From JACJWR01 sp964474045 (GTDB lineage Bacteria > Actinomycetota > Actinomycetes > S36-B12 > UBA10799), in assembly GCA_964474045.1 (NCBI GenBank), contig CAYYRC010000010.1, positions 1 through 64,000 on the forward strand: 64,000 nt of DNA, written 5' to 3'. Of the stretch, positions 50,099 through 58,500 are shown one piece after another. The first letter of the stretch is position 1. Every line of letters starts with the position of its first letter. The translations under genes were made by a program, and so were the position numbers. The notes under the pieces are model-generated. The model saw only the letters and a list, made by a program, of their open reading frames with translations. It was not told the origin of the DNA and made no database searches.

Positions 50099-51462
50099 TG
50101 GCGGCGACGGACGCGGGCGACCACGGCCGGGGCAGCGGCACGCCCCGGTTCCAGCCTGCGGAGCGCGATCCTCTGACCGGGGTGGGCAACCGCCACGGCA
50201 TCACCGGCGAGCTGCGCGCCCGGCTGCGTCAGCTGCGCGAGGGCGGCGACGGTTTCGCGCTGGTCTTCCTGGATGTCGACGGTCTCAAGGGGATCAACGA
50301 GTCCCTCGGCCGCAACATCGGCGACGACGTGCTGCGGGGCCTGGGCGAGCGGCTGCAGGAGATCACCCGCGCCTCTGACGCGGTGGGGCGCCTGGACAGC
50401 GACGAGTTCGTCATCATCTGGCGCGCCGTGCGCTCGGCGAGCGACGTCCGCCGGCTGCACAAGCGCGTTGCCGACGCCCTGAGCGCCCCCATCGAGGTCG
50501 GCGGCAAGCTGCTCCGGCTGACGACGTCGGCTGGGGCGCTCGTGGTGGACGACCCGGTGGACCTCGAGCCCGACGAGCTGCTGCAAGAGGCCGATGCGGC
50601 GATGTACCGCGCCCGGTCGGCCGGGCCGGGCGGGCTGGTGTTCTTCGAGCCGGACATGTTGCAGCTGGGCGAGCGCTCGCTGGTGACGGCCTCGGAGCTG
50701 CGCCGGGCGATCCGTGAGGACGAGCTGCTGCTGTATGCCCAGCCGGTCATGGACGTGGCCACCGGGCGAAGCGCCGGGGCCGAGATGCTCATCCGCTGGC
50801 AGCATCCCCAGCGCGGCCTGCTGAGTCCCGCGGACTTCCTGGTGGCCGCCGACGCCGGCGATCTGATGGGCGAGCTCGGCGCCTGGGTGATCGACCGTGC
50901 CGTGGCCCGCACCGCTGCGTGGGCTCGGAGCGGCTCGATGGACTATTACCGCGTCGGGATCAACATCTCGCCGCGCCAGCTGAGCTCCACCGACGTGGCC
51001 GGACAGGTGCGCGCCGCGCTCGCGCGCCACCAGACCGAGCCAGACAACCTGGTCATCGAGATCGTCGAGTCGGCCGACTTCGACTATCGCTCGAGGGCTG
51101 CCGAGCAGGTGCGGCAGCTGATCGACTTGGGCGTGCGCGTCGGCATCGACGACTTCGGGTCGGGCTTCTCGAACATGGCCCACCTGCGCGATCTGCCGGT
51201 GGACCTGGTGAAGGTCGACCGGGCGCTGGTCAGCCTGGATCCGGATCCGCGGGAGGAGGCGATCCTCGGGGCGGTCCAGTCGATCGCGGCGGCGATCGGC
51301 GCCGACGTGGTCCTGGAGGGCGTGGAGAACCGCAAGCAGCTGGAGTTGGCAGAGCGGTGCGGCGTGCGCTTCGTGCAGGGCTTTCTGACCGGGCGCCCGG
51401 CGGTCTGCACCGACGCTCGGCCTGAGGCGCGCGACCCGCGGCGGGCCAGCGGCGCCGCCTGA
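50095..51462 (+). CDS. GGDEF-EAL protein (cyclic-di-GMP turnover)
   Basis: 455 residues; GTG at 50095 overlaps the SDR stop, with an ATG at 50098. The GGDEF half (about 25-185) keeps DPLTGVGNRHG and FLDVDGLKGINESLG, but the signature reads RLDSDEF, so cyclase activity is doubtful. The EAL half (about 205-440) has GAEMLIRWQHP, NISPRQLSS, LVIEIVES, GIDDFGSGFSNMAHLRDLPV, DLVKVDRALV, VLEGVENR and FVQGFLTGRP. Most metal and lysine positions are kept, so it is probably a phosphodiesterase. No sensor domain or membrane helix is seen. Confidence 0.85.
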   Translation: MMAATDAGDHGRGSGTPRFQPAERDPLTGVGNRHGITGELRARLRQLREGGDGFALVFLDVDGLKGINESLGRNIGDDVLRGLGERLQEITRASDAVGRLDSDEFVIIWRAVRSASDVRRLHKRVADALSAPIEVGGKLLRLTTSAGALVVDDPVDLEPDELLQEADAAMYRARSAGPGGLVFFEPDMLQLGERSLVTASELRRAIREDELLLYAQPVMDVATGRSAGAEMLIRWQHPQRGLLSPADFLVAADAGDLMGELGAWVIDRAVARTAAWARSGSMDYYRVGINISPRQLSSTDVAGQVRAALARHQTEPDNLVIEIVESADFDYRSRAAEQVRQLIDLGVRVGIDDFGSGFSNMAHLRDLPVDLVKVDRALVSLDPDPREEAILGAVQSIAAAIGADVVLEGVENRKQLELAERCGVRFVQGFLTGRPAVCTDARPEARDPRRASGAA

Positions 51463-51522
51463 GCGCGGACCGGGGGGCCGAGTTCCTCTCGTGAGGGGCT
51501 GGCCAGCGGATATCGTCGCCCC

Positions 51523-52701
51523 GTGGCGCACAGCGACGGCGATGACGGCGATGGCCGCGCCCATAGGGTCGCGGCCCACGACCGACTGGCCGATCCGAAG
51601 CCGAAGCACGTGGTCAGGCAAGTCCTGCTGGGCCTCAGCGTGCTCGCGCTGGTGGGGTACCTGCTCTATTCCGCGGTCGAGGAGGTCCGCAAGGGCTCGT
51701 CCTCGGCCGACGCGCTGAAGTCCCTGAGCCCGTGGTGGCTGGTGGGCATCCTGGCCGGGTCCATCGTCGTCATGCTCATCACCACCGGGACCACCGCCGC
51801 GCCGCTGCCGCGCATCAGCTTCCAGGCTGCCTTCCTGTCCCAGCACGCTTCGCAGGCAGTGGGCAACCTGGTGCCCGGGCCGTCGGCGATGGCGGTGCGC
51901 TTCTCGATGCTGCGGTCCTACGGTGTTTCTGGCGACGAGTTCGCCCGCGCGACGATCACGGTGTCGCTCGTCACCGTCATCGCGACCTCGGCCATGCCGC
52001 TGCTCGGGCTGGTGGCGCTGGCCCTGCTGGGGGATGAGGACTCCGGGGCGTCGTCCATGTTGCCGGTGGCCATCGGCGCGACCGTGTTCGCAGTGATCGT
52101 CACGGTGCTGACCGCGGCCATGCTGCGCAGCGAGCGGGTGACCGTGAGCTTGGCCAACGCCCTCCACGCGGCCGAGGCCTGGCTCCGGCGGCTGCTGCGG
52201 CGCAGACCGCACCGCGACCCCGGCGTGTCCGGCGCCCTGGCCGAGCGGGAGCACCTGCTGCAGGGGCTGCGCGAGAGCGGCAAGCGCGTCGTGGGCTTCG
52301 TGCTGTTGCTCTACTGGGCCAACGGGCTGCTCGTCGTGCTGTGCCTGTGGGCGACTGGCGTGCCGTATTCGCGGCTGGGGATCATCGCGGGCCTGGCGGT
52401 CTACACGATCGGGCGCCTTTCGACGCTTGTTCAGGTCACCCCGGGCGGGGTGGGTGTCGTGGAGTTCGCCTACACCGCTGCCTACACGGCGTACCTGGGG
52501 CAGGAATGGCAGTCGAAGGTTTTCGCCGGGATTCTTCTGTACCGGCTGGGAACCTATGCCCTGCCCACGGTCGTCGGTATGGTGGCGGGAGGCATCTGGG
52601 CGCTGACGGCGCGCCGTGACTACCGCGAGGAGCGACTGCTCCACGAGGCCGGTCTCGACTCGCCCGTTGTGCCGTCCACGACGGAGGAGTCCGATGGCTG
52701 A
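51523..52701 (+). CDS. YbhN/UPF0104-type flippase-like membrane protein
   Basis: 392 residues with a GTG start. Seven to eight membrane helices. It has the family marks of the lysylphosphatidylglycerol synthase transmembrane region: SQAVGNLVPGPSAMAVRFSM near residue 110 and STLVQVTPGGVGVVEFAYTA near residue 300, then a Tyr-rich SKVFAGILLYRLGTYALP. Such proteins move or handle lipid-linked molecules. A cytoplasmic basic loop with RRLLRRRPHRDPG is near 225. The stop overlaps the following PAP2 gene by eight bases, so the two probably act together on lipid. Confidence 0.8.
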   Translation: MAHSDGDDGDGRAHRVAAHDRLADPKPKHVVRQVLLGLSVLALVGYLLYSAVEEVRKGSSSADALKSLSPWWLVGILAGSIVVMLITTGTTAAPLPRISFQAAFLSQHASQAVGNLVPGPSAMAVRFSMLRSYGVSGDEFARATITVSLVTVIATSAMPLLGLVALALLGDEDSGASSMLPVAIGATVFAVIVTVLTAAMLRSERVTVSLANALHAAEAWLRRLLRRRPHRDPGVSGALAEREHLLQGLRESGKRVVGFVLLLYWANGLLVVLCLWATGVPYSRLGIIAGLAVYTIGRLSTLVQVTPGGVGVVEFAYTAAYTAYLGQEWQSKVFAGILLYRLGTYALPTVVGMVAGGIWALTARRDYREERLLHEAGLDSPVVPSTTEESDG

Positions 52702-53473
52702 CGTTGATCCGCGGGGAACCGGCGAGGGCGACTTGGACGTCGCCGCCGGTGGCGAGGCCGGTGGCGAGGTGGTCGCCGACTGGTCGGAGCCCGAGCGCTA
52801 CCGGGCGCTGCCGGAACGCTCCACGGCGTGGCTGTACCAACTCGGCGGCGGGGTGCTGCTCCTGCTCGGGGTCGTGCTGGGCCTGATCGTGCTGGTGGCC
52901 GAGTCGGAGCTGGACTCCTCGGACCTGCCCTACAACCGGTGGTTCTTCACGACCGCCAGGGCACATCCCGCGCTGGCGCAGTTCGCGGCCGACGCCCAGG
53001 TGGGCGGCTCGGTGGTGGTGGCGAGCGCGGTGGGGCTGTGCTTCGGCATCGTGCTGGTGGCGCTGCGCAGGTGGCGCTGGCTGGCGTTCTTCGTCACCTC
53101 GGCGGTCGGCGGCGCCATCATCTCGGAGGTGGTCAAGAACGTGGTGCAGCGCCAGCGGCCCGTCTGGCCTGACCCGTTCTTCATCGAGAAGGGTTTCTCG
53201 TACCCCTCCGGGCACACGCTGTCGGGGATCACGATGTGGGTCGCGATGGGTGTGGTGCTGCTGTTCATCCTGCCCAAGCCGTGGTCCACGGTGCTCGGCT
53301 TCGCGGTGATGCTGTTCGGGGTGCTGCTCGGACCGAGTCGTTGGCTGTACGGGGTTCATTGGATCAGCGACGTGGTGGGCGGCTGGTTGTTCGGCCTCGG
53401 CTGGCTGCTGCTCGTGACCGGCATCTACCTGCGGCGGTGGGGCACTTCGAATGGGACACGCGCAATCACCTGA
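52694..53473 (+). CDS. PAP2-family membrane phosphatase
   Basis: 259 residues from the ATG at 52694. Six membrane helices and all three PAP2 motifs: KNVVQRQRP, YPSGHTLSG and SRWLYGVHWISDVVGG, with the catalytic His residues. Members remove phosphate from lipid phosphates such as undecaprenyl diphosphate or phosphatidic acid. The acidic, Gly-rich N-terminus is probably cytoplasmic. Overlap with the flippase-like gene suggests a shared lipid substrate. Confidence 0.9.
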   Translation: MADVDPRGTGEGDLDVAAGGEAGGEVVADWSEPERYRALPERSTAWLYQLGGGVLLLLGVVLGLIVLVAESELDSSDLPYNRWFFTTARAHPALAQFAADAQVGGSVVVASAVGLCFGIVLVALRRWRWLAFFVTSAVGGAIISEVVKNVVQRQRPVWPDPFFIEKGFSYPSGHTLSGITMWVAMGVVLLFILPKPWSTVLGFAVMLFGVLLGPSRWLYGVHWISDVVGGWLFGLGWLLLVTGIYLRRWGTSNGTRAIT

Positions 53474-53565
53474 GCCGTGCATAGTGACCAAGCGTCAGGA
53501 TTGTGCAAGGATTCCTTGGCAGAGCAGGCTCGACACCGCTCGCCCGTCAACCAAAGGAGCCGTAC

Positions 53566-54003
53566 ATGTCGTTCGGTGAAGCAGTTAAGACGTGTTTCAG
53601 TAAGTACGTGACCTTCGCGGGCCGTGCCCGCCGGTCCGAGTTCTGGTGGTTCTACCTGTTCACGCTGATCGTCAGCCTGGTCGCCTACATCGTCGACCGG
53701 TTGATCGGCTGGAACGTCAGCAGCAATGTGTGGACCGTCAACGGCCAGAGCTATGAGGTCAGCACCTACACCAACCCCGGCTGGATCCAGCTCATCGCCA
53801 GCCTGGCGCTGGTCCTGCCGATGATCTCGGTGTCGGTGCGCCGCCTGCACGACCGCGACGCCACCGGCTGGTGGTGGTGGCTGCAGCTGCTCAACTGCCT
53901 CTGCGGCCTGGGCACGATCATCCTGGTGTTCGCCTTCTACATCCAGCCCGGCACCCCCGGCCCGAACAAGTACGGCCCGGACCCCAAGGGCGCCCTGCTA
54001 TAG
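53566..54003 (+). CDS. DUF805 membrane protein
   Basis: 145 residues from the ATG at 53566, preceded by AAAGGAG. The family pattern is complete: FSKYVTFAGRARRSEFWWFY near residue 11, VSVRRLHDRDATGWWWWLQL near residue 88, and a C-terminal PGTPGPNKYGPDPKG. Four membrane helices. General function unknown. A strong terminator follows. Confidence 0.92.
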   Translation: MSFGEAVKTCFSKYVTFAGRARRSEFWWFYLFTLIVSLVAYIVDRLIGWNVSSNVWTVNGQSYEVSTYTNPGWIQLIASLALVLPMISVSVRRLHDRDATGWWWWLQLLNCLCGLGTIILVFAFYIQPGTPGPNKYGPDPKGALL

Positions 54004-54054
54004 CAGCTCCCGTCTGCGGTGGCGCCTAAGCGCTGCCGAACCGGGCCCCAGCAG

Positions 54055-54099
54055 CGTCGGGCCGGTCGGTGCAATCTGCGCCGACCGGCCCGACGTTTT
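54055..54099 (+). terminator. Rho-independent terminator after the DUF805 gene
   Basis: An 18-bp stem (CGTCGGGCCGGTCGGTGC at 54055-54072 with 54078-54095, one G-T pair) with loop AATCT, followed by TTTT. It separates the DUF805 gene from the convergent sirtuin gene. Confidence 0.85.
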
Positions 54100-54103
54100 G
54101 CGT

Positions 54104-55069
54104 CTAGGCCGGGCTGCGGTGCCTGCTCCTGCTGGTGTCGACGGTCGCCAGCAGGGCCGACAACACCGGCCCGAGGGGTGCGTCGAGTTTGATGGTGGCC
54201 TCTTCGTCGGCCCTGGTCGGCCCCTGGTTCACGACTGCCACCGGGATTCCCGCGCTCGCCGCTGCGCGGGTGAAACGCCGCCCCGAGTAGACCGACAGCG
54301 ACGTTCCCAGCACCAGCAGTGCGCGGGCAGCGAGCACCATGGCGATGGCCTCCGCCACGCGTTCCGGCGGCACGGACTCGCCGAAGTACACCACGTCCGG
54401 CTTGAGCGGCCCCGAGCAGCTCGCACAGTCCACCCCCTCGAAGCCCACCAGGTCGGAGTCGCGCAGCTCGACGTCGCCGTCGGGGTTGGCGTGGACTGCC
54501 GAAGGTTGCCAGCCAGGGTTGGCTTCGCGCAGTTGGGCGTGGACGGCGTCCCGCGGGAAGCGGGATTCGCAGGCCAGGCAGCGGATCTGCTCCAGCCGGC
54601 CGTGCAGGTCGATGACGCGGCGGCTGCCGGCGCGCTGGTGCAGCCCGTCGACGTTCTGGGTGATGACGCCCTCGAGGAGGCCCCGCTGCTCGAGCTCCGC
54701 CAGCGCCCGGTGGCCATCGTTGGGCTGCGCGGCGGCGAAACGCCGCCACCCCACGAAGCTGCGCGCCCAGTAGCGGCGGCGTGCCTCGGGGTCGCGCGTG
54801 AAGTCCTGCAACGTCATCGGCTTGTGGCCGCGGCTGTAGGCGCCGTTGGGGCCGCGGTAGTCGGGGATGCCGGACTCGGTCGAGATACCGGCGCCGGTCA
54901 GGGCGACGACGCCGCCGGCGGCCACGAGGTCGGCCAGTGCTGCGGGGTCGGCGAGGGCTGCGGGGTCGGCGCCGGTATCCCCGGATCGGCGGTCGGTCGG
55001 CACGGGGCAATCGTCGGTGCTTCGAGGGCCGTGAGCAATCGGTGGGGTGGGAGAAGCAGCATCACTCAT
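54104..55069 (-). CDS. Sir2-family NAD-dependent protein deacylase
   Basis: 321 residues from the ATG at 55069. Sirtuin motifs: VVALTGAGISTESGIPDYRG near residue 55, VITQNVDGLHQRAGS near 138, VIDLHGRLEQIRCLACESRF (catalytic His and first zinc Cys pair) near 155, CASCSGPLKPDVVYFGESV (second Cys pair) and VLGTSLSVYSGRRF. All catalytic and zinc residues are present. It removes acyl groups from lysine using NAD. Its start codon lies in the arm of a perfect 25-bp hairpin, which may control its translation. Confidence 0.9.
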   Translation of the reverse strand: MSDAASPTPPIAHGPRSTDDCPVPTDRRSGDTGADPAALADPAALADLVAAGGVVALTGAGISTESGIPDYRGPNGAYSRGHKPMTLQDFTRDPEARRRYWARSFVGWRRFAAAQPNDGHRALAELEQRGLLEGVITQNVDGLHQRAGSRRVIDLHGRLEQIRCLACESRFPRDAVHAQLREANPGWQPSAVHANPDGDVELRDSDLVGFEGVDCASCSGPLKPDVVYFGESVPPERVAEAIAMVLAARALLVLGTSLSVYSGRRFTRAAASAGIPVAVVNQGPTRADEEATIKLDAPLGPVLSALLATVDTSRSRHRSPA

Positions 55070-55121
55070 GATCATTGAGGTGGAGCGACGCGATGAGCGT
55101 CGCTCCACCTCAATGATCATG
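55067..55121. terminator. Perfect 25-bp hairpin spanning the sirtuin start codon
   Basis: The arms 55067-55091 and 55097-55121 are exact reverse complements, with loop GATGA. The outer end of the left arm is CAT, the reverse complement of the sirtuin ATG. On the minus strand the hairpin follows the 772-residue secreted-protein gene by 11 bases, so it may end that transcript, and in any read-through mRNA it would bury the sirtuin start. No T-run follows. Confidence 0.7.
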
Positions 55122-55132
55122 ACACCTGCATG

Positions 55133-57451
55133 TCAGCCCATCAGCTTCGCCCAGCCGCCGACGTTGCCGCCGGGTGCGGTGCTGGTCGCGATGGGGTTGA
55201 CCTGCAGCGTGTCGGTGGCCGACGGCTTGAGGAAGCCGTGGGAGGCGGCCACGTGGTCGGCCCCGCCGCAGCGCATCGCGTAGCCCAGGCCGTCGCCGGA
55301 GTACAGCGGGTCGTCGTGGTAGCCGGCGCCCGTCTGCGACCAGAGGACGTCGTAGACCGGGACGACCGCCGACGGGTTCATCGTGTTGTACAGGTCCTCG
55401 CCGTTCATGTTCTGGCCGTACGACCGGCCGCCAGTCGCGGGCTGCACCCACATGTGCTGGCTCTTGTTGAACATCTGGTAGCCGCTGTAGACCGTCTGGT
55501 GGTATCCGCCAGGCTCGTAGTCGGTGTTCTTGCGGTAGCTGGGCCACGGCTTGGCGTTGAGGTCGCCGGCCACTTGGCTCAGGCTGGGGCGGCTGTCGTA
55601 GAACTTCACCGGCGCGACACAGGCCTGGTCTGTCTTGGTCGACCCGTTGATGAGGGTGCCTGGGGCCTGGTTGCCGGGCTTGGTGGCATCCGAGGGCCAG
55701 GCGGTGGTCATCGTCGTCGAGGTCCCGTGATCGTTGTAGCTGCCCGGGTCGAACGAGGCCTCGTTCTCGTTGATCTTCTCGGTCTGGTTGCCCATGTTGG
55801 CCCACATCGTGGTCGGCAGGGCGTTGGGGTGGTTCTTCACCAGCGTGGAGTAGGCGTAGCCCTGGCTGATCATGCGGTTGGACTCGGTGTCCAGCAGGGA
55901 CTTGGTGGGGATGCTGGGGTCGGCCGGGGCGGCGTTGGAGGTGTCGCCGTCGAGCGTGACGTGGGTCGCGCGGGTGGTCTGGTAGGCGTCGATGTTGCCG
56001 TGGTTGCCAGGGTCGGTCCAGGGCAGGAAGAACCCGGTGCTGGCGTCGGCCACGTTGGCCGAGCTAAGTGTGGTGTGGTCCGCGCTCCACACCGGCAGCG
56101 ACCAGTTGCTCGCCTGCGCGGCGAGGGCCTGGTTGGGCTGCGTGGCGACGCCGTTGACGGCGGTGTTGCGCAGCGTGGCCGCCCAGTCGTCATCGCCGAC
56201 CTTGGTAGTCGCCCGTGCCGGTGTTGGCGCGGGCGTTGGCGCGGGCGTGCTGGCGTCAGGGGCGGCGGGCGTCGTGGTGGGCGCGGGCGCCGCCTCTTGC
56301 GCGGGCGTCGCCTCTTGCGCGGGCGCCGCCGAGCCGTCGGCAGCCGCCGGGGGCGTCCACCCGCTCTGCACCATCTGCATCGCCGTCTCGACGCCTACCC
56401 AGTAGTTGGTCTGCAGTCCCACGAAGTAGTTGTTGAACCGGTTGATCTGGTTCACGGTGTCGCCGGAGACGTAGGCGGGGGCGATGCCGTCGGGTGCCAC
56501 CTTCTCGTTGGAGTCCTGCAGGTAGCCGCTCTCGATCGTGTAGTGGAACGAGATCGGCAACAGGCCGCTGCCCTCGTTCTGGCTGCTGCCGGCCATGGCT
56601 TGGGCGATCTTCTGGCCCTTGTTGCTGAAGGCACCGTAGACCGCGGCCTTGTCGGTCGGGGCGTTAGGTGAGCCCCAGCTGGCCTTGACGGTGGCGTCGT
56701 ACAGGCGCTCCTGCGGGCCCTTGGCGAAGTCGTCCGTGCTGGCCATGGGGAATTGCTTCGGCTGGTTGGTGGCCGGGTCGAGCTCCGGGTTGCCGTTGGC
56801 CAGGGTCAGCGTGCAAGTCGCGACCTGCCCGTTGCCGCCGGGCATCTGGTTGTGCGAAGTGGTGTTCAGCGCCGCCAGGCAGTTCTGGTAGTCGTTGACC
56901 TTCGCCGACACGATCACCATGTCGGTCAGGTCCGGCCCCAGTGACCGGTAGGCGTCGTTCAGTTGCTCCTTGCGGACGCGGTTGCTGACAGCGCCGATCT
57001 CGTCGCTGATGTGGGCGTTCTCGGCTGTGATCTGCTGCGACAGCGCGTTGATCTGCGAGGTCAGCTGCTCGAACTGCGCCTGCTGGCGGTCCTCGATGCA
57101 GGGCTTGTGGTCCTTCATGTTGGCCTGGCAGTCCGCGTACCACTTGTACGCGTCGTAGGCGCCGCTGACCACGTCGGTGGGGCTGATCTGGGTGCCGGCG
57201 GTGGCCGTGGCGGTGATGCCGGTCGCTGCCGATGCTGACCCGGAGTCGGCCATCGCGGCCGGGGCCATGCCGATGCCGGCGACGGTGACCATGGCCATCG
57301 CGGCGGCGATCGTGCGCCAGCGGGAGTGGGTGGACTTGGGGTGGGCCGTTGTGGCGCACGTGGGGGAGGCCGACTGGTTGGTGCCGGCGTCCACCTGGTT
57401 GATGGCGCCGTCGGCAGCTTCGATGTGCTGCCGACGGTTGAAGATCTTCAT
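55133..57451 (-). CDS. Unknown secreted protein with coiled coil and Ala/Pro linker
   Basis: 772 residues; ATG preceded by AGGAGG. An unusually long N-terminal region (~45 residues) comes before the hydrophobic core IAAAMAMVTVAGIGMAPAA, with likely cleavage after AMA near residue 69. Residues ~120-165 form a coiled coil (heptads around QFEQLTSQINALSQQI). A Cys-containing globular part follows to ~370, then an Ala/Pro/Thr linker (~375-420), then a Trp/Tyr/Asn-rich C-terminal domain with WADHTTLSSANVADASTGFF- and VYDVLWSQTGAGYHDDPLY-like stretches. I do not recognise any domain. Export is likely; the function is unknown. Monocistronic, closed by the 25-bp hairpin. Confidence 0.7.
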   Translation of the reverse strand: MKIFNRRQHIEAADGAINQVDAGTNQSASPTCATTAHPKSTHSRWRTIAAAMAMVTVAGIGMAPAAMADSGSASAATGITATATAGTQISPTDVVSGAYDAYKWYADCQANMKDHKPCIEDRQQAQFEQLTSQINALSQQITAENAHISDEIGAVSNRVRKEQLNDAYRSLGPDLTDMVIVSAKVNDYQNCLAALNTTSHNQMPGGNGQVATCTLTLANGNPELDPATNQPKQFPMASTDDFAKGPQERLYDATVKASWGSPNAPTDKAAVYGAFSNKGQKIAQAMAGSSQNEGSGLLPISFHYTIESGYLQDSNEKVAPDGIAPAYVSGDTVNQINRFNNYFVGLQTNYWVGVETAMQMVQSGWTPPAAADGSAAPAQEATPAQEAAPAPTTTPAAPDASTPAPTPAPTPARATTKVGDDDWAATLRNTAVNGVATQPNQALAAQASNWSLPVWSADHTTLSSANVADASTGFFLPWTDPGNHGNIDAYQTTRATHVTLDGDTSNAAPADPSIPTKSLLDTESNRMISQGYAYSTLVKNHPNALPTTMWANMGNQTEKINENEASFDPGSYNDHGTSTTMTTAWPSDATKPGNQAPGTLINGSTKTDQACVAPVKFYDSRPSLSQVAGDLNAKPWPSYRKNTDYEPGGYHQTVYSGYQMFNKSQHMWVQPATGGRSYGQNMNGEDLYNTMNPSAVVPVYDVLWSQTGAGYHDDPLYSGDGLGYAMRCGGADHVAASHGFLKPSATDTLQVNPIATSTAPGGNVGGWAKLMG

Positions 57452-57861
57452 CGGGGGCCTCCTGTGGTCCTGTGCGCGGGGAGTCGGTAGTGCTTCCCGC
57501 TCACCTCCAAAGTAGGAATTCCGGCGTCACCGCTGCGACCCCGAAACAGGTGACACGAGCGGGTCGTCGCCCGCTCCCTCGCTGTGTCTGCCTGCCGCCC
57601 CTCGTGCTTGCGTTTGCGCCTGTTGCAGCCGTCTGCGCCGTGTAGACGTGCCGCAAACGCCGCCAACTGGCGCGAACGCGGCTGGGAGGGCTGCGGGATG
57701 GGAGGCCGGCGGCGGTGGCGGTGGTGGCGGTGGCGTTGGCGAGATCAAGCTGTGCGCCGGGGTCCGGGCTTGTGAGCAACCGGTACTGTGATGGCTGTTG
57801 CCCGGTTCTGCCACCTCGGCAGCCCGCCCGCGGGTTGGTCCGGTGGACCGAGTCGGCACCA
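57452..57861. other. 410-base gap between secreted-protein gene and tRNA-Arg
   Basis: No gene is supported. The part next to the secreted-protein gene is its leader and must hold its promoter, which I cannot place. Around 57708-57745 there is a simple GGC/GGT repeat. Minus-strand open frames here run through the tRNA and give the well-known false product ALDAIRTRGLPLRRRSLYP. Confidence 0.5.
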
Positions 57862-57935
57862 GCCCTCGTAGCTCAGGTGGATAGAGCGACCGCCTCCTAA
57901 GCGGTAGGCCACGCGTTCGAATCGCGTCGAGGGCA
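57862..57935 (+). tRNA. tRNA-Arg (CCT)
   Basis: The acceptor stem is GCCCTCG pairing with CGAGGGC (57928-57934), discriminator A at 57935, followed by encoded CCA at 57936-57938. The anticodon stem CCGC/GCGG surrounds loop CTCCTAA, so the anticodon is CCT, reading AGG. The T arm is ACGCG-TTCGAAT-CGCGT. Confidence 0.96.
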
Positions 57936-58055
57936 CCAGGTTCGCCTCTCCCGCTCGCCGCGCCCCATGTCGCCGCGTCCACGGGTTTCTGCCTGGATGC
58001 GCCTGGCCGTGATGCCGCCTACAGTTTCGAAGGCGGTCATCGCGAGGAGGGCGCT

Positions 58056-58421
58056 GTGGGCACTGAGGTCGTTGAGTACATCGGGGTCTACCACGCCGAC
58101 GGCGGCTTGGTCGGCGAGGTCAGCTACGTCATCGGCAAACTCCTGGGGACCGCCCACTGCGCGCTCTGCGACATCACGCACTCCCCGATTCGGCGAAAGC
58201 CCGAGTGGGACCGGATGGTGAGTGGCCTCGGGGTCCCCTTCACTCTGCTGCACCGCAACGAGCTGACTGCCGACGTCGCGGCCGCCGTGGTTGGGTGCGG
58301 CACGCCGGTGGTCCTCGCCCGAGGCGCCGACGGGGGCCTCGCGGTCGCCCTGACGGCGTCGCAGCTGGACGAGTTGGACGGTTCTGTGGCAGCGCTCGGC
58401 GAGGCGCTGGCTGATCGGTGA
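58056..58421 (+). CDS. Small protein with Cys-x-x-Cys motif, function unknown
   Basis: 121 residues from a GTG preceded by GAGGAGG. It starts EYIGVYHADGGLVGEVSYVI and has GTAHCALCDITHSP near residues 31-44, a CxxC with two nearby His that could bind metal or act in thiol redox. The C-terminal half (VPFTLLHRNELTADVAAAVV; TPVVLARGADGGLAVALTAS) looks like an alpha/beta domain. No membrane segment. I do not recognise the family; the codon use and clear start support a real gene. Confidence 0.65.
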   Translation: MGTEVVEYIGVYHADGGLVGEVSYVIGKLLGTAHCALCDITHSPIRRKPEWDRMVSGLGVPFTLLHRNELTADVAAAVVGCGTPVVLARGADGGLAVALTASQLDELDGSVAALGEALADR

Positions 58422-58500
58422 GGGCGGGGCGCAGTTGCGTGGAGTCGCGTATCGCCGCAGTCCCGGCCACACTTGGGCCACTCGAGCGGAAGGCGCGCCC

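Noticed and set aside
57527..57982. Minus-strand open frame with ALDAIRTRGLPLRRRSLYP
   Set aside because: It runs antisense through tRNA-Arg; this peptide is a known false product of tRNA genes. The frame 57897-58670 ending RDSNAWPTA has the same cause.
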